In this document: in pieces, positions 15,001 through 23,908 of the stretch
How positions within the stretch are numbered: position 1 is the stretch's first letter
Layout: each line of letters opens with the position of its first letter
Assembly (NCBI RefSeq): GCF_006716565.1
Contig: NZ_VFPG01000001.1
Span: forward strand, 4,712,001-4,776,000
DNA length: 64,000 nt
Reading direction: 5' to 3'
DNA from: Nocardia bhagyanarayanae
Lineage (GTDB): Bacteria > Actinomycetota > Actinomycetes > Mycobacteriales > Mycobacteriaceae
Notes under the pieces: generated by a model
The model's database searches: none
What the model saw: only the letters and a program-made list of their open reading frames with translations
What the model was told of the DNA's origin: nothing
Translations under genes and position numbers: made by a program

Positions 15001-15285
15001 GGGAGCGGCCTCGGTATCGACGCCGCACGAATCGAGCGCCTGACCGATGCCTACAACCTGGCGATCCAAGCGGTCAGGGTGTGGCGGCCCGCGATCTTGG
15101 ACAGCGACATGCTCTATTTCACCGCGACACGGGAAAGGCGATCCGACGCAGCGGGTCACGAGGGATGGGCACGGGTGGTCCGAGGGGAGATCTCGGTCTT
15201 CGACATCGATGCGACCCACCTCGCGATGACCGAGCCGGGTGCGCTGGCTCAGATCGCCCGGATCATCGACGCGCGACTGGAGTGA
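1..15285 (+). CDS. Non-ribosomal peptide synthetase, 5' end outside window, terminal thioesterase
   Basis: The reading frame is open from base 1 and starts inside an adenylation (A) domain; NAFGKVDR near base 55 is its last core motif. Domains seen in order: carrier T1 (LGGDSI, Ser at 226); epimerase E ([10 protein letters not shown] at about 781-810, NYLGR near 1490); C2 (HHLVLDG near 2245); A2 (YTSGSTG near 3670); T2 (Ser at 4828); C3 (HHAILDG near 5460); A3; T3 (Ser at 8029); C4 (HHIAGDG near 8578); A4; T4 (Ser at 11221); C5 (HHISCDG near 11770); A5; T5 (Ser at 14356); thioesterase (GWSLGG, Ser near 14770, late His in DATHLA). All four C domains keep the HHxxxDG motif, so the line looks functional. 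It would add at least five residues, the first visible one as the D form, and release the product by thioesterase. No tailoring genes lie downstream. The product is unknown. Confidence 0.97.
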   Translation, partial: PPHLVPAVILAVDALPTNAFGKVDRHALPKPEFGIATVGRAPATAREKTVAKLFSEVLGVPRVGADDSFFALGGDSILSIRLVARAKAEGLSFSTQDVFVHKTVAGLAATATEVVDTFQLAELPGAGVGPMPLSPIMRAMLERGHYDRFAQAALVQLPEGIDRAGLVRVLGSLLDRHDMLRAVLRGGDSVDRYVEVLEREAVDPDAVLVDVRLDRRDAAEIDRHLQKAADRLDPGSGVLVQAVWIRDRDGSGPDLMWLVVHHLAVDAVSWRIILADLAKAWSQISGGEAHFGPATTSFRRWVHGLVVQAPGRRSAELELWKGVLERGEQLLGSRRLRPDRDVGATAGRVRQRIPAAVAESVLITIPDRFHCSANEPLLTALVLALGEWRRRRGTAAAAGELISLEGHGREERAVSGADLSATVGWFTTRFPVRICWEKIDLDDALAGGPSAGHAIKQVKEQLRAVPDNGIGYQMLRCLDPKGSAELEGLPEPQISFNYLGRVGVGEHSGPWAPTTEFTALTATSDPAMALAAVLDINAIAEEGSDGPELDVTWEFASQVLGGDEVDELAGLWARALLALADHVRYDTRPGFTPSDFPLTAVSQRDIDNWLREYPSMTDVWPLTALQSGLLFHTIYDRDGDDGYIVQAALTFAGPVDAERMRRAAQVLVDRHDSLRTAFVESAEGPRQIVLRDIMVDWSESSVGDVTEQTEALRRLATAAAAPFDPASPPLVRFHLVRTGVETFQLLVTNHHLVLDGWSMPLLIHELLALYTSDGDTAELAPPRSYREYLRWLQTRDRDAATAAWREMLAGVDGPTLVAGGPDRTATADAGEVGLNLDAATTAAILDLGRSHGVTANTALQVAWALLVAALTGRSDVVFGNTMSQRPPQLPDIERMVGLLVNTLPVRVRLEPGESVGDLLVRVQSEQAAMLDHQYIGLAELQRAVGITDMFDTATVLESYPLGRELLARNLSAAGLRLVEVDAHDATPYPLSLQVTPPRSGRDGRLDVDESDTYTVTLKFATDRFHADEARTLLERFELLLRQIVTDPDRKVAAISSCHDSERAELLSVRGEDPAAALVLRDILWGTARKYPDAVAVRCGDTAWTYRELERRADAFARVLAGHGARAESIVAVAVPRSAELIVAIWAVAKTGAAFLPVDPGNPAARIGELLSDSRTRLGVTTTAVAHRLPETVDWLVLDAPASDADDRPIGTGRLSADNAAYAIYTSGSTGTPKAVHLSHRGLADLVTAHVDAFGVNPDSRVLQVASPGFDACLSEMLLAHGSGACLVVAPPEVYGGTDLEELIRSQRISHAILTPSVLNTMDPSRTPSLTTLALVGEATGPDTVYRWGAGRRLMNHYGPTECTIWATGSDALRPGEPVTIGGPIRGASALVLDTWLRPVPVGVAGELYVGGPGLARGYIDRPDLTASRFVADPRSTRGERIYRTGDSVRWVRGPAGLALEYLGRCDQQVKIHGLRIEPGEIDAHIARYPDVASVATVAVQGPAGEPVLVSYVVCAPGSAVDVAAIGDDLAGRLPRYMNPAAIVRLDEMPRTPTGKIDRKALRQRRFAAGAAGGRPPSTPTEQVVARLFADVLHLDTVSADSNFFALGGDSIVSMRLVALARSAGLTLTPREVFEAKTVAALAALADDVAAPMTIEEPPRRPTADPLVTLAEKDLDWLQRQYRGLSDVWPLSPMQSGMHFDSTYDPEAGDTYTVQTMIGLSGAVDGERLRRAAQAVVDRHDILRAAFVETAAGPCQIVLDHAEIPFREIDLAGDGDAESSADPRAIAAADAAAGFDLSAPPLLRLTLIRLDARTFRLLVTNHHAILDGWSMPLLMRELLDFYGSPAHMDSAGPAPSYRDYLSWLALQDSAASKAAWAQEFSYVHAPTRVSREAAAAGPASVAEVAAELTADRFSELRRVAAETAVTLNTAVAAAWALNLRVSTGDTDVIFGAAVSGRPPELPLVDRMLGMFLTTIPVRVPLDPAMTVRELLTGIQARHARMLEHHHIGLPEIHRSVGLPELFDTVITFQSFPIDRTALQELVDSAGLRVDELSGVDATPYPLSLAVEPKQSEDGEAQGLRIVLRFHERAFDTASARHILDRFVALLCRIAANVDARLGELPLTEGAGPLWPVSVADAAIPDTLDRILAASAAAELDAVAVRCGTSAMTYRQLDERTTRLARILLRHGARRGQVVASVLPRSLAATVALWAVAKTGAAVLPIDPILPAERIEFLLSDSKAILALTDTPTSTRLPESVDRLILDTEQTHGDLDSVPAAPITDAERGGPIRRDQTAYVSYTSGSTGTPKGVLLSHRGLAAIVAAQRRILGVGPASVVLQVASPSFDASIFELLMAHGSGGRLVISPADVYAGPELANLIRRESISHAIVTPSALATVPFDGLDGLRVLAAAGEPVGPELVDRWAPRRAMINVYGPTECTIWSTSGDALTPGAAVTIGRPVGTVAAVVLDTWLRPVPLGVAGELYLFGPGLADGYVAKMGLTAARFVACPFGTPGQRMYATGDMVRRTADGELEFLGRNDFQVKVRGTRIELGEIDAVLGARADVAYAVTVPRSGEGRSTLLVSYVVPATGTEVSGEELRSALAEALPRYMVPSAVVVLDEVPLTANGKLDRERLPEPVAVAHEFRAPSPGLEELVARTFEQVLDVERVGVDDDFFALGGDSLSASLVVARLGAALDVRVPVRSVFEAPTVGELAALAGTLSGAGRLPLRPGVHPDPVPLSLAQQRMWFLNRFDPDSAAYNIPVMLRLSGRLDTAALAAALADVMARHEVLRTIYPEVAGEPRQVVVDEPAVPVEPVRVPADSVQDVVGEFVRRGFDVTAGVPLRVALLQLDGSAAEFLLVLVVHHIAGDGQSMGPLARDVMAAYAARLAGRAPEWEPLAVQYADFAWWQRQMLGAENDPASLMSAQLEFWRSTLRGAPDRLELPADRPRPAVASLSGGRVPVEIDACLHERLLGLARSRGVSLFMVLHAALATVLARLGDSDDIVIGTPVAGRGEPALDDLVGMFVNTLALRTRVDTREPFAELLMRARETDLLAFEHADVPFERVVEALSPERSAARHPLFQVALAFENVSTADLTLPGVRVARVDADTGATQFDLQLVLSDSFGNTGAVQGISGTMTYARDLFDEPTAAAIVRRLVRVLEAVADDPAVVIGDIDWLEADERAALASRVGARTVAVTEHFGSLPDVFASAVRDNGDGIAVVAEHATLSYAQLDERSSRLARLLIGCGAGPGRPVLVAVARSMESVVAWWAVVKTGAAYVPVDPGYPASRIEQMVADSGATLGVTVSSARAEVPDSVNWIVLDDPAIAAWTDATASGPIGDDERTRPLRAADVAYVIFTSGSTGVPKGVAVTHSGIADLVSLWRADPELRPTSRVLHFASPSFDAALMEILIAVSRAAALVVAPTGIYGGGELAELLRTQRVTHAFLTPAALASVDPAGLDDLRLVMSGGEEVPADLVSRWAGTDSAGARKFQVLYGPTEATIAATATGALGPQDRPTIGAPLPGMQALVLDARLRPVPVGVAGELYLAGPALARGYLNRAATNAARFVAHPFGEPGRRMYRTGDVVRWNTGGALEFLGRNDSQVKIRGYRVELGEIDAVLSARADVAYAVTVARRVDTGPVLLVSYAVPEPGASLSGEQLRASLAEVLPSYLVPAAVMILDAIPLSPNGKLDRAALPAPVVQAKRFRAPASPVQEIVAGVFADVLGIDGPVGADDDFFELGGNSLVAIRVAARIGAALDATIPASMIFEAPTVARLAACAESRADTGRVALTAQRRPQRIPLSYAQQRMWFLNQLEPGSAAYSIPILLRLSGQLNIDALRAAVEDVLNRHEVLRTVYPYGEGEPSQFVLPAAEAMAPMTVDSIAEDELARALSAFVSTVFDLTVEAPVRIRLFELAPNEWVLAVVVHHISCDGSSLGPLARDTMAAYAAHLAGEAPSLPPLPVQYADYAIWQRTVLGTEDRPGSLLRAQIDYWTSELAGLPALLELPADRPRPPVRTHAGAGVPITVGADLHAGLQRVARAHNTTLFMVFHAALAATLARLADTDDIAIGTPYAGRGEPELDDLVGMFVNTLVLRTRLTPGMTFTQLLEQVRGTDLAAFGHADVPFERLVQELNPVRSHAHHPLFQVMLAFQNIGRAEFELPGLAASAMTADTDAALFDLQVTVSDSYDATGAPAGVSGAMIYASDLFDAATATMIVDRLLRSLDALATDPAQPVHEVDLLAAEEREAVLTQWNSTGHELPTGETLPSIFADSMRAHADRPAVVFGEKSLTYAEFGARVYRLARWLISRGVGPESLVALRMRRSVDQVTAMYAVHAAGGGYVPIDPDLPADRVEYMLSIAAPVLELSSLEGLELSGFDDAPVTDADRLAPLRPHNVAYVLFTSGSTGRPKGVAIPHCSVVNQVRWFSGLCALTPEDVVLQKSAATFDMSVWELFATLAAGARMVIARADGHTDPTYLAETIATQRVTVTAFVPSMLAVFADAAPVGSLASVRTLLVGGEAFGPEVVAAVRRTVPGVELHNLYGPTEFSVCATAHRVTEADNGNMPMGTPVWNARAYVLDHRLHPVPPGVAGELYLAGAQLARGYRSRPGLTAERFVADPYGDGGRLYRTGDLVRWRHDGELEYLGRTDFQVKLRGLRIELGEIEAVLAEHPGIARAIAVVRSTGAVEHLVGYLAPAAGATVDTAAVLAHAATKLPEYMMPTAVVVLDTVPLTASGKLDHARLPEPVLAVGEFREPSSWLEQAVARAFAVVLGAERVGADDDFYALGGNSLKSVQVVNELRKELDYEVPIAWMLSDACPADLAKRIESGMRSGPAVDRTDHGFDVLLPIRTGGERPPLFCIHPAAGLSWCYRALDRYLSDGRPIYGLQAPQIGGEVPGPTSIEEMARRYFDEIRAVQPHGPYHVLGWSLGGVIAHAVAVEMRAAGEQVALLALLDAEADGVEEPTFAAVTAGELISNLGPVLGVDFVSPDATAEEAADLIERHLGSGLGIDAARIERLTDAYNLAIQAVRVWRPAILDSDMLYFTATRERRSDAAGHEGWARVVRGEISVFDIDATHLAMTEPGALAQIARIIDARLE

Positions 15286-15919
15286 GGTCCGTGTTCGACG
15301 GTGCGGTGGTGGTCGCGTCGGATCCCTCGGTTCGGCCGTCGGCTTGCGGGCGGGGCGCGGTGATGCTCAGCAGCGCCCCGACCGACGCCCCGAGCGCACC
15401 ACCGAGCACGGCCGCGGGTACGGCGACGACAGTGGCGCCGACAGCCGCGCCGAGGAGCGGGCCGACGACCAAGCCGGTCGGCAGGAATGGGATACCGACG
15501 ACGAACCCGGCGGCCGCGCCCGCCATCGCGGCGGCTATCGCGACGGGCGCGGACAGTCCCGCGGCCAGGCCCGCACCGATGGCCGCACCGACGCCCGCGT
15601 CCACGGTGGTGACGGTGCATCGGTCGGCATCGACGGGGATTTGCGCGCAGAACGCCTCGAGCTGCTCCTGATTCACGGTCGGCGGCGAGTCGGGTGCGAC
15701 CACCGTGTCCGCCGCCGCGGTATCGACCGGCGACTCGTCGACCAGACCGATCAGGATCTGTGGCGGAACGGGATCTTGCCCCTGCTCGTGGTGCGCCGCG
15801 GGCGACTGCGCGGTGGCATCCGGGGACGCGTTGGCCACTCCGGTGCCGAGAAGGACCGCAAGCGGCAACATGCTCGCGATCAACATCGGACGTGACCGCC
15901 AACGACCGGCTTCCGGCAT
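15263..15919 (-). CDS. Secreted or membrane-inserted Ala/Gly-rich protein, unknown function
   Basis: A 218-residue protein with an N-terminal signal peptide (basic [10 protein letters not shown], a hydrophobic stretch, then ANASPDA as likely cleavage site). A polar region of about 70 residues contains a Cys pair ([14 protein letters not shown]). After it comes a long Ala/Gly/Val-rich hydrophobic stretch of about 80 residues with prolines that could form two or three membrane hairpins, and a polar tail. The ATG has a clear AGGAGG-type site just upstream on the minus strand. The 3' end overlaps the convergent NRPS gene by 23 bases. No family was recognised. The layout (signal, polar part, glycine-zipper-like hydrophobic block) resembles the protein at 23909-24676. 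Confidence 0.8.
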   Translation of the reverse strand: MPEAGRWRSRPMLIASMLPLAVLLGTGVANASPDATAQSPAAHHEQGQDPVPPQILIGLVDESPVDTAAADTVVAPDSPPTVNQEQLEAFCAQIPVDADRCTVTTVDAGVGAAIGAGLAAGLSAPVAIAAAMAGAAAGFVVGIPFLPTGLVVGPLLGAAVGATVVAVPAAVLGGALGASVGALLSITAPRPQADGRTEGSDATTTAPSNTDLTPVARR

Positions 15920-16057
15920 TCCGCACCTCCTGGACGTCTACCTCTTAGCGCTTCTGGACCTCGAGTGTTTGTCGCACGTTGCGGCGCAGACAGCTTAAGC
16001 GGTCGACACGGCAGGACCAGGGAGAACTGCCGCGTCCCGTGTCGGCTGCACGCTCGG

Positions 16058-17089
16058 TCAGCGGCGCGACGACGGCGCGTCCGGCGAGGTGTGTGCGGCA
16101 TCGCGCCATTGGCTGGGGCTGCAGCCGTAGCGTTGGCGGAACCAGCGGGAAAAGTTGCCGGGTGAGGAGAAGGCGAGGAGTTCGGCGATCTCGGTGAGTG
16201 TGTGGCGGCGGTTGGCGACCATGTGCCGGGCGAGTTCGGCGCGGGTCGCGTCGACCAGGGTGGTGAAGGTCTCGCCTTCGGCGGCCAAGCGGCGGTGCAC
16301 GGTGCGGCGGTCGACACCCAGACTGCGGGCGATCTGTTCGACCGAGCAGCGACCGGTGGGCAGGAGTAGTTCGATGAGCTCTCGGACGCGTTCCAGCGTT
16401 GTCGCCGCGGGAGCGTTGCGGGGGGAGTCGAACAGCTGCTGGGCATAGGCGCGCAGCTGCGGGTCCGACATGGCGTTGGGTGCGTCGAGATCGGCTGTGT
16501 ACGTGACGATTCCGTTGAAGTCCTGCTCGAAGGCGAGCTGTGGTCCCAGGATGCGGTGGTGCGTACGGCGGTCGCGCGGCGCGGGGTGAGTGAAGCGGAC
16601 CTCCGCCGGTTGCCAAGCGGTTCCGAGGAATCCGCGTAGGAGTCCGTGCAGAACGCCGACGGCGAGTTCGATGGCTTGCCGGGTTTCGCCCGGGCTGCCG
16701 AGGTCGAGGGTCAGGCGAATGGTGGCGATGCCGTTGTGCTCGGTGAGCCGGGTACGCAGGGCCTCGTTGTACATGTTCTCGTGACGGGACAGGACGCGCA
16801 GGGCGCTGCGGACGTCGGGTTCTTCGCGGATGACCAGGCTCAACGGGCCGAGATTGGCGAAGCGGCGGCGTTCGGCGAGGCGTAGCCCGAAATCCTCGCA
16901 CCCCGAGGCGGCGGCGGTGCGTTCGAGCACATCGGCGATGGCGGCGGCGGGTACCCACCGGTCCTGCAGGCTCAGGCCGGCCGGGTCGAGACCGGCTGTG
17001 CGGAGCAGCGCGATCGGGTCGAGGCCCAGCGATCGGCCCAGTTCGACGTAGCCGTGCAGCGCGGCATAGCGGGCCAGCGGCTTCAACAC
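16058..17089 (-). CDS. AraC-family transcriptional regulator
   Basis: A 343-residue protein. About 190 N-terminal residues resemble the arabinose-binding-like sensor region found in OruR/FeaR-type regulators (conserved NLGPLSLV near residue 78). The C-terminal 100 residues carry two helix-turn-helix units: SVEQIARSLGVDRRTVHRRL and TEIAELLAFSSPGNFSRWF, ending in the usual GCSPSQWR. The GTG start is fixed by a TAGGAGGAC site directly upstream. It is divergent from the catabolic run starting at 17375, with 285 bases between them. It is therefore the likely activator of that run (inference). The effector is probably the pathway substrate or an intermediate. Confidence 0.93.
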   Translation of the reverse strand: MLKPLARYAALHGYVELGRSLGLDPIALLRTAGLDPAGLSLQDRWVPAAAIADVLERTAAASGCEDFGLRLAERRRFANLGPLSLVIREEPDVRSALRVLSRHENMYNEALRTRLTEHNGIATIRLTLDLGSPGETRQAIELAVGVLHGLLRGFLGTAWQPAEVRFTHPAPRDRRTHHRILGPQLAFEQDFNGIVTYTADLDAPNAMSDPQLRAYAQQLFDSPRNAPAATTLERVRELIELLLPTGRCSVEQIARSLGVDRRTVHRRLAAEGETFTTLVDATRAELARHMVANRRHTLTEIAELLAFSSPGNFSRWFRQRYGCSPSQWRDAAHTSPDAPSSRR

Positions 17090-17374
17090 GTCCTCCTACG
17101 GTCCCGAAATGAACAGATTCATGTCCCATCAGGATAAGCATCGGTGCGCTTCGCCGCTTACTGTGGGTCTCATCACAGCGAGGTAGATCGGCGGAAGGGG
17201 GAGATCGTGATCGGTGAGCGCACCCGGCACGGTCTCCCCTCGACATCTCGCTCTCGATAGTCCCGTCACCACGCGCGCCCGACGGGGCGCGGTGCGGGCG
17301 GCGTCGGCATACCCGTCCGTCGGACCTGAGACCGGCCGCGCCTCGGCGTGCCGGCATGAAGGAGGAGATCTGTT

Positions 17375-18349
17375 GTGGCACAAGCTGTTCGCTTCTACCG
17401 GACCGGTAGCCCAGAGGTGTTGCGCTGGGAGGAGGTCGAAGTGGGCGAGCCGGGGCCCGGTCAGGTGCGCATCCGGCACGAGGCGGTCGGGCTGAATTTC
17501 GCCGACACCTACTTCCGGAGCGGCTTGTACCCGGCGCCGCTGCCCGCGGGGATGGGCGTCGAGGCGGCCGGTGTGATCGAGGCCGTCGGCGCCGGCGTCG
17601 ACGGCTTCCGCCCTGGCGACCGGGTCACGTACACCGGCAGCCCGCTCGGCGCCTACAGCACCGAACGGGTGATGCCCGCCGAGCACCTGATCCGACTGCC
17701 GGCGGAAATCGGCTTCGACACCGCCGCGGCGATGACGATGCGCGGACTGACGACGGCCTACCTGCTGCGCCGCATTCATCCGCTCCGTGCCGGGGACACC
17801 GTTCTGCTGCACGCGGCCGCGGGCGGGGTCGGCCTGATCTTCACGCAGTGGGCGAAGCTGTTGGGGCTCACCGTGATCGGGACGGTGTCGAGCGAGGAGA
17901 AGGCCGAGATCGCCCGTGCGCACGGCTGCGATCACGTGGTGGTCTACACCCGGGAGGACGTCGCCGCGCGGGTGCGGGATCTCACCGACGGCGCGGGTGT
18001 GCCGGTGGTCTACGACAGCATCGGCAAGACCACCTTCGACACGTCACTGGATTCGCTGTCGCGGCGCGGGCTGCTGGTGTGCTTCGGCACCGCATCCGGG
18101 CCGATCCCGCCCATCGACGCCATGCGGCTGGCCGTCAAAGGGTCGCTGTTCGTCACCCGTCCGGCGCTCGCGGACTACATCGCCGATCCCGTGGAGCGGG
18201 CCGAACTGGCCGGCGAGCTGTTCTCCCACGTCGCGGCGGGGCGCATCCGCATCGAGATCAATCAGCGCTACGAGCTGCCCGACGCGGTCGGCGCACATCG
18301 CGACCTGGAATCCGGCCGCAGCATCGGCTCCTCTGTCTTCGCTCTCTGA
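17375..18349 (+). CDS. Zinc-independent medium-chain dehydrogenase, quinone-oxidoreductase-like
   Basis: A 324-residue protein of the quinone oxidoreductase branch of the MDR superfamily. It has the N-terminal GroES-like fold (GLNFADTYFRSGLYP, GMGVEAAGVIEAVG) and the nucleotide-binding motif AAAGGVGLIFTQWAKLLG near residue 150. It lacks the structural-zinc Cys cluster of alcohol dehydrogenases. The GTG start has an AAGGAGGAG site at about 17359. It is the first gene of the run divergent from the AraC regulator and lies 40 bases before the dioxygenase gene. A redox step on a pathway intermediate using NADPH is likely; the real substrate is unknown. Confidence 0.9.
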   Translation: MAQAVRFYRTGSPEVLRWEEVEVGEPGPGQVRIRHEAVGLNFADTYFRSGLYPAPLPAGMGVEAAGVIEAVGAGVDGFRPGDRVTYTGSPLGAYSTERVMPAEHLIRLPAEIGFDTAAAMTMRGLTTAYLLRRIHPLRAGDTVLLHAAAGGVGLIFTQWAKLLGLTVIGTVSSEEKAEIARAHGCDHVVVYTREDVAARVRDLTDGAGVPVVYDSIGKTTFDTSLDSLSRRGLLVCFGTASGPIPPIDAMRLAVKGSLFVTRPALADYIADPVERAELAGELFSHVAAGRIRIEINQRYELPDAVGAHRDLESGRSIGSSVFAL

Positions 18350-18389
18350 CACCCGGCCACCGGCCGGACTCCACCTCCCGGAGGAAACC

Positions 18390-19283
18390 ATGACAACCAT
18401 TGCCCCGCTGGATGTTTCGACAGTGCGCGGCTCGATCGGCGTCAAGCCACTGACGTGCACGATCGGTGCCGAACTCGTCGACATCGATCTCGCACGAGCG
18501 GCCCATGACGACACCCTGTTCGCCGAGCTGCGCGCACTGCTGCTCGAGTACAAAGTGCTCTTCGTCCGCGACCAAGACATCAGTCGCGCCGACCATGTCG
18601 CTCTCGCGGAGCGTTTCGGCTCCTTGGAGGACCACCCGGTGGCGGGCAGCGATCCCGACCACCCCGGTCTGGTCCGCATCTACAAGGACCTCGACAGCCC
18701 GCCCGAGCACTACGAGAACGCCTACCACTGCGACGCCACCTGGCGGCAGCACCCGCCCATGGGCGCCGTCCTGCGCTGCGTGGAGACGCCGCCGGTCGGC
18801 GGAGACACCATCTGGGTGAACATGGTCGAGGCCTACCGGCGGCTTCCCGAACACGTCAAACAACGCATTCAGGGGCTGCGGGCCCGGCACAGCATCGAGG
18901 CCAGTTTCGGCGCGGTGATGCCGATGGACCAACGCCACGACCTCGCGCGACGGTTTCCCGACGCCGAGCATCCGGTAGTGCGCACGCACCCGGAGACCGG
19001 TGAGCAGATCCTGTTCATCAACTCCTTCACCACCCACCTGGTCAACTATCACACCCCGGAGAACGTGCGCTTCGGCGCCGACTACGCCCCAGGGGCCGCC
19101 GAATTGCTGCACTACCTGATGCGGCAGGCCGCGGTACCCGAATACCAGGTGCGGTGGCGGTGGACGAAGAACAGCTTCGCCATCTGGGACAACCGCTCCA
19201 CCCAGCACTACGCGGTCCAGGACTACTGGCCCGCGGTCCGAAAGATGGAGCGCGCGGGCATCGTCGGCGACAAGCCGTTCTGA
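18390..19283 (+). CDS. TauD/TfdA-family Fe(II)/2-oxoglutarate dioxygenase
   Basis: A 297-residue protein. The iron-binding HxD is seen in YHCDATW (near residue 112), the distal His in STQHYAVQDY near the C-terminus, and the 2-oxoglutarate-binding Arg in RKMERAG. The N-terminal GAELVDIDL and the FVRDQDISRADHVALAERFG segment are typical of taurine and 2,4-D dioxygenases. ATG 18390 follows GGAGGAAA. The family uses 2-oxoglutarate and O2 to hydroxylate substrates such as taurine, alkyl sulfates, chlorophenoxyacetates or trimethylamine-type acids. Together with the BKACE downstream, a hydroxylation that leads to a beta-keto acid is likely (inference). The substrate cannot be read from sequence. 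Confidence 0.93.
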   Translation: MTTIAPLDVSTVRGSIGVKPLTCTIGAELVDIDLARAAHDDTLFAELRALLLEYKVLFVRDQDISRADHVALAERFGSLEDHPVAGSDPDHPGLVRIYKDLDSPPEHYENAYHCDATWRQHPPMGAVLRCVETPPVGGDTIWVNMVEAYRRLPEHVKQRIQGLRARHSIEASFGAVMPMDQRHDLARRFPDAEHPVVRTHPETGEQILFINSFTTHLVNYHTPENVRFGADYAPGAAELLHYLMRQAAVPEYQVRWRWTKNSFAIWDNRSTQHYAVQDYWPAVRKMERAGIVGDKPF

Positions 19284-19328
19284 GACTTCCTCTTTTCCAC
19301 GACTGTTCGACACCGATCGGAGAAAACC

Positions 19329-20381
19329 ATGCATTTCCACGACGATGCGCTGTTCCCGGAGAACCAGGACAAGCTGGTCATCACCTGTGCGCCGTACGGC
19401 CCCGAGTGGGAGCCCGACGACTTCCCCGAGGATCTGCCGCTGACCATCGAGCAGCATGTGCAGCAGGCGGTGGACTGCTACGAGGCCGGCGCCACCGTGC
19501 TGCACATCCACGTCCGTGAGCTCGATGGCAAGGGTTCCAAGCGACTGTCGAAGTTCAACGAGCTGCTCGTCGGGTTGCGCGAGGCGGTGCCGGACATGAT
19601 CCTGCAGGTCGGCGGGTCGATCTCGTTCGCCCCCGAAGGCGAAGGGGCCGACGCGAAGTGGCTGTCCGACGACACCCGGCACATGCTCGCCGAGCTGGAC
19701 CCGAAGCCGGACCAGGTGACCATCGCCATCAACACCAGTCAGATGAACATCGTCGAGCTGATGACCGACGATGACATCGCGGGCACGTCGTTTCAGCGCC
19801 CCGAGCTCTACGACACCTACCGCGAAATGACCGTGCCCGCCGGCCCGGCGTGGGTCGAAGAGCACCTGCGGCGGCTGACCGCCAACGGCATCCAGCCCCA
19901 CTTCCAGCTCTCCAGCATCCCGCAGCTCGAGACGGTCGAGCGGCTGATCCGGCGGGGCAAGTACCTGGGTCCGCTGAACCTGACCTGGGTGGGTATCGGC
20001 GGCGGATTCGACGGCCCCAATCCCTACAACATCATGAACTTCATCCAGCGGGTGCCCGACGGTGCGTGTCTGACCCTGGAGACGCTGATGCGCAGCGTGC
20101 TGCCGGTGAACGCGATGGCGATCGCGTTCGGTCTGCACACCCGCTGCGGCAACGAGGACACCCTGTGGGGCCGCAAGGGCGAGAAGATGAGTTCGGCCGA
20201 TCAGGTGCGGCAGCTGGTCCGGATCGCCGATGAGCTGGGCCGCGGTGTGGCGGACGGCAAGGAGGCCCGCGACATCTACCGGATCGGCGAGCAGTACTCG
20301 AGCGTCGATGAGACCCTCGCCAAGCTCGGCTACGCCCCCAACCGCAAGCCCGGCCAGGTCGGATTCACCCACCACGCCTGA
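19329..20381 (+). CDS. Beta-keto acid cleavage enzyme (BKACE, DUF849 family)
   Basis: A 350-residue TIM-barrel protein of the family typified by 3-keto-5-aminohexanoate cleavage enzyme. The metal-binding HxHxR is seen in LHIHVRE near residue 60, and the late catalytic region GLHTRCGNEDTLW is present. The family condenses a beta-keto acid with acetyl-CoA and splits it to acetoacetate plus a new acyl-CoA. That matches the CoA-transferase genes at 22468-23890, which can activate acetoacetate. ATG 19329 follows CGGAGAAAA. Substrates known for the family include dehydrocarnitine, 3-oxoadipate-like acids and beta-keto amino acids; which one applies here is unknown. Confidence 0.93.
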   Translation: MHFHDDALFPENQDKLVITCAPYGPEWEPDDFPEDLPLTIEQHVQQAVDCYEAGATVLHIHVRELDGKGSKRLSKFNELLVGLREAVPDMILQVGGSISFAPEGEGADAKWLSDDTRHMLAELDPKPDQVTIAINTSQMNIVELMTDDDIAGTSFQRPELYDTYREMTVPAGPAWVEEHLRRLTANGIQPHFQLSSIPQLETVERLIRRGKYLGPLNLTWVGIGGGFDGPNPYNIMNFIQRVPDGACLTLETLMRSVLPVNAMAIAFGLHTRCGNEDTLWGRKGEKMSSADQVRQLVRIADELGRGVADGKEARDIYRIGEQYSSVDETLAKLGYAPNRKPGQVGFTHHA

Positions 20382-20391
20382 GCCTGCGACT

Positions 20392-20418
20392 CCGGGCGGG
20401 GCAGTGCGCCCCGCCCGG
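20392..20418 (+). terminator. GC-rich hairpin between the BKACE and MFS genes
   Basis: A perfect 10-bp stem (CCGGGCGGGG with CCCCGCCCGG) around a 7-base loop lies 10 bases after the BKACE stop. No U-tract follows. It could attenuate transcription into the transporter half of the run or mark an mRNA processing or stability boundary. Confidence 0.5.
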
Positions 20419-20512
20419 CTCCGGGCACGAGCCCACGGGCTTCGGCCCCTTCTTCTTCCCAGCTCCGGTGCGCCGCACACCGTCTCGGCGCACCGGATTC
20501 GTAGGAGCACCA

Positions 20513-21853
20513 ATGGAGTTGCACACTACCGCCACCGGGGCGGATGACCGCTCGGTCTCCGCCCCGGCCACGGCGGCCGCCCCAGCACCGCGCACCCGTC
20601 GCCGGTATCCGTGGGTGGTCTTCGCGCTGGCCTTCGGACTGCTGCTGGCCGACTACATGTCCCGGCAGGTCCTCAGCGCGGTCTTTCCCTTCCTGAAAAC
20701 CGAATGGGCACTGTCGGATTCGCAGCTGGCGTCGCTCACCAGCGTGGTCGCGCTCATGGTCGGGATACTCACCCTGCCGCTGTCGGTGCTGGCAGACCGC
20801 TGGGGACGAGTACGCAGCCTGGTCCTGATGGCCGTTCTGTGGAGTGCCGCGACCCTGCTGTGCGCGCTCGCCGCGGGCTATGAGCAGATGCTGGCCGCCC
20901 GCTTCCTGGTCGGCGTGGGCGAGGCGGCCTACGGCAGCGTCGGCATCGCCGTTGTGCTCAGCGTCTTCGCCCCGCGGGCGCATGCCGCGCTGAGCGGTGC
21001 GTTCATGGCGGGCGGCTCGTTCGGGTCGGTGCTCGGCGTCGGCTTGGGCGGAATCATCGCCGTACAGCTGGGCTGGCGCTGGTCCTTCGCCACCATGGCG
21101 ATCTTCGGCCTGATCCTGGCACTGGTGTTCCGCGCCGTCGTGACCGAGGCGAAACTCGCGCGGAACGCCACCGACGCCACGCAGCGACGACCTGAGGGCG
21201 GCAACAGTTTTCGCGTACCGGTCTCGACGCTGTTCACCAATCCCGCTGTCTTGTGCGCCTATCTGGGTAGCGCCATGCAGATCTTCACCGCCGCGGTCCT
21301 GCTGTCGTGGATGCCGAGCTTCTTCAACCGTCACTACGACCTCGCCCCGGATCGAGCGGGCGCGATCGCCTCGGTGTTCGTGCTGCTCGTCGGAGCCGGG
21401 ATGGTGAGCTGCGGCATGATCACCGACCGCGTCGGCCGCGCGGACATGTCCCGGAAATGGTCCGCCGCCATCGTGTTCTGCACCATCTCGCTGTTCTGTC
21501 TTGCGGTGGGCTTCAGCCTCGGAACCGGCCCGGCGCAGTTGCTGCTGATCGGTGTCGGCGCCTTCTTCTCCGGCGGCTCGTCGGGACCCACCGCGGCCAT
21601 GGTCGCCAACCTCACCCATGCCTCGGTGCGCGCGTCGGCCTTCGGCACGTTGACCCTGGCCAACAGCTTGCTCGGGCTCGCCCTCGGTCCCTTCGTCGTC
21701 GGCGTCCTCGCCGATCACCTCGGTCTGGCGACCGCGCTGCGCTTGGCGCCACTGGCCTATCTGGGCGCCATCGCCGCCCTGTTGCTGGGCAAACGCGTCT
21801 ACCCCGCCGGCCTGCGCCGCCTCGCGGCCGTCGACTCCACGGCTTCGCACTGA
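20513..21853 (+). CDS. MFS transporter, probable substrate importer
   Basis: A 446-residue protein with about twelve hydrophobic segments. The family loop motif is seen as LADRWGRVRS after the second helix and again in weaker form as ITDRVGRADMSRK in the second half. The chosen start is ATG 20513 (MELHTTATG), preceded by TAGGAGCA; the open frame reaches further upstream but without a better site. A soluble tail of about 40 residues (Ala/Pro/Arg-rich) precedes helix 1. Its place between the BKACE and hydrolase genes suggests uptake of the compound degraded by this run (inference). Confidence 0.93.
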   Translation: MELHTTATGADDRSVSAPATAAAPAPRTRRRYPWVVFALAFGLLLADYMSRQVLSAVFPFLKTEWALSDSQLASLTSVVALMVGILTLPLSVLADRWGRVRSLVLMAVLWSAATLLCALAAGYEQMLAARFLVGVGEAAYGSVGIAVVLSVFAPRAHAALSGAFMAGGSFGSVLGVGLGGIIAVQLGWRWSFATMAIFGLILALVFRAVVTEAKLARNATDATQRRPEGGNSFRVPVSTLFTNPAVLCAYLGSAMQIFTAAVLLSWMPSFFNRHYDLAPDRAGAIASVFVLLVGAGMVSCGMITDRVGRADMSRKWSAAIVFCTISLFCLAVGFSLGTGPAQLLLIGVGAFFSGGSSGPTAAMVANLTHASVRASAFGTLTLANSLLGLALGPFVVGVLADHLGLATALRLAPLAYLGAIAALLLGKRVYPAGLRRLAAVDSTASH

Positions 21854-21877
21854 TCTCGAAAGGTACAGCCGCACACC

Positions 21878-22471
21878 ATGAACGACACTGCCGAACCCAC
21901 CGTCGTGATCGTGCCCGGACTGCGCGACCACGTGCCCGGACACTGGCAGACCCTGCTCGCCGAACGACTGGACAACGTCCGCACCGTCGCGCCGCTCGAA
22001 CACGACCGGCTCTCACTCGCCGCTCGCGTCGCCGCGCTCGACAGCGTCCTCACCGAAATCGAAGGTCCCGTGGTGCTGGTCGCGCACAGCGCGGGAGTGA
22101 TGATCACCGTGCACTGGGCGCAGCGGCCGTCCCGCCCTGTGCACGCCGCCCTGCTGGCCACGCCGCCGGACCTCGAAACGCCCCTGCCGCAGGGCTATCC
22201 GGCACTCCAGGAGCTCGAGGCCGGTGGCTGGAACCCGATTCCACGGCGCAGGCTGCCGTTCCCCAGCATCGTGGCCGCCTCCACCACCGACCCGCTCGCG
22301 TCGTCTCGACGGGTGGCGGGCATGGCCGAGGCCTGGGGCAGCCGCCTGGTCGACCTCGGGGACGTCGGCCACCTCAACCCCGCCTCCGGCTACGGCTACT
22401 GGCCGGGCGCGGAAGAACTGCTGGGTGAGCTGACCGCTGTCGCCTCGGCCGGTGCGGAGGCCGCCCGGTGA
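21878..22471 (+). CDS. RBBP9/YdeN-type alpha/beta serine hydrolase
   Basis: A 197-residue small alpha/beta hydrolase. VIVPGLRDHVPGHWQTLL at the N-terminus and VAHSAGVMITVHWA (nucleophile Ser in AHSAG) are typical of the RBBP9/YdeN family. The acid and His are probably in STTDPLAS and VGHLNP. The stop overlaps the GTG start of the next gene (GTGA), so translation is coupled. It may hydrolyse an ester or amide form of the pathway substrate; nothing in the sequence fixes the specificity. Confidence 0.88.
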   Translation: MNDTAEPTVVIVPGLRDHVPGHWQTLLAERLDNVRTVAPLEHDRLSLAARVAALDSVLTEIEGPVVLVAHSAGVMITVHWAQRPSRPVHAALLATPPDLETPLPQGYPALQELEAGGWNPIPRRRLPFPSIVAASTTDPLASSRRVAGMAEAWGSRLVDLGDVGHLNPASGYGYWPGAEELLGELTAVASAGAEAAR

Positions 22472-23232
22472 GCAAGATCGTCGCCTCGGCCGCCGAGGCG
22501 GTCGCCGACATCGCCTCCGGGTCGTCTCTGGCGGTCGGCGGCTTCGGACTGTGCGGCATCCCCGACGCGCTCATCGAGGCTCTGGCCGCCCGCGATGTCA
22601 CCGACCTCGACATCATCTCCAACAACTGCGGCACGGACGAGCACGGCCTGGGAATACTGCTGGCGGACAAGCGAATCCGTCGCATCACGGCGTCCTACGT
22701 GGGAGAGAACGGCGAGTTCGCGCGCCAGTACCTGTCCGGCGAACTCGAAGTCGTGCTGACGCCGCAGGGCACACTCGCCGAGAAACTGCGCGCCGGAGGG
22801 GCGGGCATCCCAGCGTTCTTCACCCCCGCAGGCGTCGGCACGCCCGTCGCCGAGGGTGGGCTGCCCTGGCGATACGCGCCCGACGGCTCGGTCGCGCTGG
22901 CCTCGCCACCGAAGGAGGTGCGCACCTTCGGCGGCCGGTGGAGCGATCGGCGTTACGTGCTCGAAGAGGCTCTCACCGCCGATTACGCACTGGTTCACGC
23001 GCTCGTCGGGGACGCCGAGGGCAACTTGGTGTTCGACAAGTCGGCACGCAACTTCAATCCGCTCGCCGCCACGGCCGGACGCATCTGTCTCGCCCAGGTC
23101 GAAAACCTCGTCCCCGCAGGAGATCTCGACCCGCAACACATCCACTTGCCCGGCATCTTCGTCGACCGTGTCGTGCATACCGGAGCGCAACCCAAGCACA
23201 TCGAGAAACGCACCGTCGCCGAGGAGCACTGA
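22468..23232 (+). CDS. 3-oxoacid CoA-transferase, subunit A
   Basis: A 254-residue protein of the family I CoA-transferase alpha type (succinyl-CoA:3-oxoacid transferase, ScoA/PcaI-like). It has the nucleotide/CoA loop [17 protein letters not shown] near residue 23, [12 protein letters not shown] and [14 protein letters not shown]. The GTG start overlaps the preceding stop. With subunit B it moves CoA from succinyl-CoA (or acetyl-CoA) to a 3-oxoacid. In this operon the natural acceptor would be the acetoacetate released by BKACE. Confidence 0.95.
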   Translation: MSKIVASAAEAVADIASGSSLAVGGFGLCGIPDALIEALAARDVTDLDIISNNCGTDEHGLGILLADKRIRRITASYVGENGEFARQYLSGELEVVLTPQGTLAEKLRAGGAGIPAFFTPAGVGTPVAEGGLPWRYAPDGSVALASPPKEVRTFGGRWSDRRYVLEEALTADYALVHALVGDAEGNLVFDKSARNFNPLAATAGRICLAQVENLVPAGDLDPQHIHLPGIFVDRVVHTGAQPKHIEKRTVAEEH

Positions 23233-23233
23233 C

Positions 23234-23890
23234 ATGTCCACTGCCATCACCGTTCGCGGCTGGTCCCGCACCGCCATGGCCGCGCGCGCCGCGCGGGAAC
23301 TGCGCGCCGGGGAATACGTCAACCTGGGCATCGGGCTGCCGACCATGATTCCCGACCAGCTGCCCGACGGCGTCCGCGTCACCCTGCACTCGGAGAACGG
23401 CATCCTCGGCACCGGCCCCTACCCGAGCGAGGCCGAGGTCGACGCCGATCTGATCAACGCGGGCAAAGAGACCGTGACCGTGCTCGCGGGCGCGTCGTTC
23501 TTCGACTCCGCGACCAGCTTCGGCATGATCCGCGGCGGTCACATCGACACCGCCGTTCTCGGCGGCATGCAGGTCTCCGCCACCGGCGATCTGGCGAACT
23601 GGATGGTGCCGGGTCGCATGGTCAAGGGCATGGGCGGCGCGATGGACCTGGTGCACGGCGCTCGGCGGGTCATCGTGCTCATGGAACACACCGACAAGAC
23701 CGGTGCGCCGAAGATCGTCCGCCACTGCACCCTCCCGCTGACCGGGGAAAAGGTGGTGCACCGCGTCATCACCGATCTCGCCGTCATCGACGTCACTGCC
23801 GCCGGGTTGGTCTTGCGCGAATGCGCTCCCGGCGTCACCGAAGCCGAAGTCCGGGCGGCCACCGCCGCGCCGTTGACCACCGTGGCCTGA
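23234..23890 (+). CDS. 3-oxoacid CoA-transferase, subunit B
   Basis: A 218-residue protein of the family I CoA-transferase beta type. The catalytic Glu is seen in LHSENGILG near residue 50, and the N-terminal [14 protein letters not shown] and [14 protein letters not shown] are classic motifs. The start chosen is ATG 23234, one base after the stop of subunit A. The longer upstream open frame runs through the subunit A gene and is a shadow. It forms the heteromer with the preceding subunit. Confidence 0.95.
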   Translation: MSTAITVRGWSRTAMAARAARELRAGEYVNLGIGLPTMIPDQLPDGVRVTLHSENGILGTGPYPSEAEVDADLINAGKETVTVLAGASFFDSATSFGMIRGGHIDTAVLGGMQVSATGDLANWMVPGRMVKGMGGAMDLVHGARRVIVLMEHTDKTGAPKIVRHCTLPLTGEKVVHRVITDLAVIDVTAAGLVLRECAPGVTEAEVRAATAAPLTTVA

Positions 23891-23908
23891 ACCGAAAGGA
23901 AACACGTC

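Noticed and set aside
15286..15895. Plus-strand frames downstream of the NRPS.
   Set aside because: They are shadows of the minus-strand secreted protein, which has a signal peptide and a good ribosome site.
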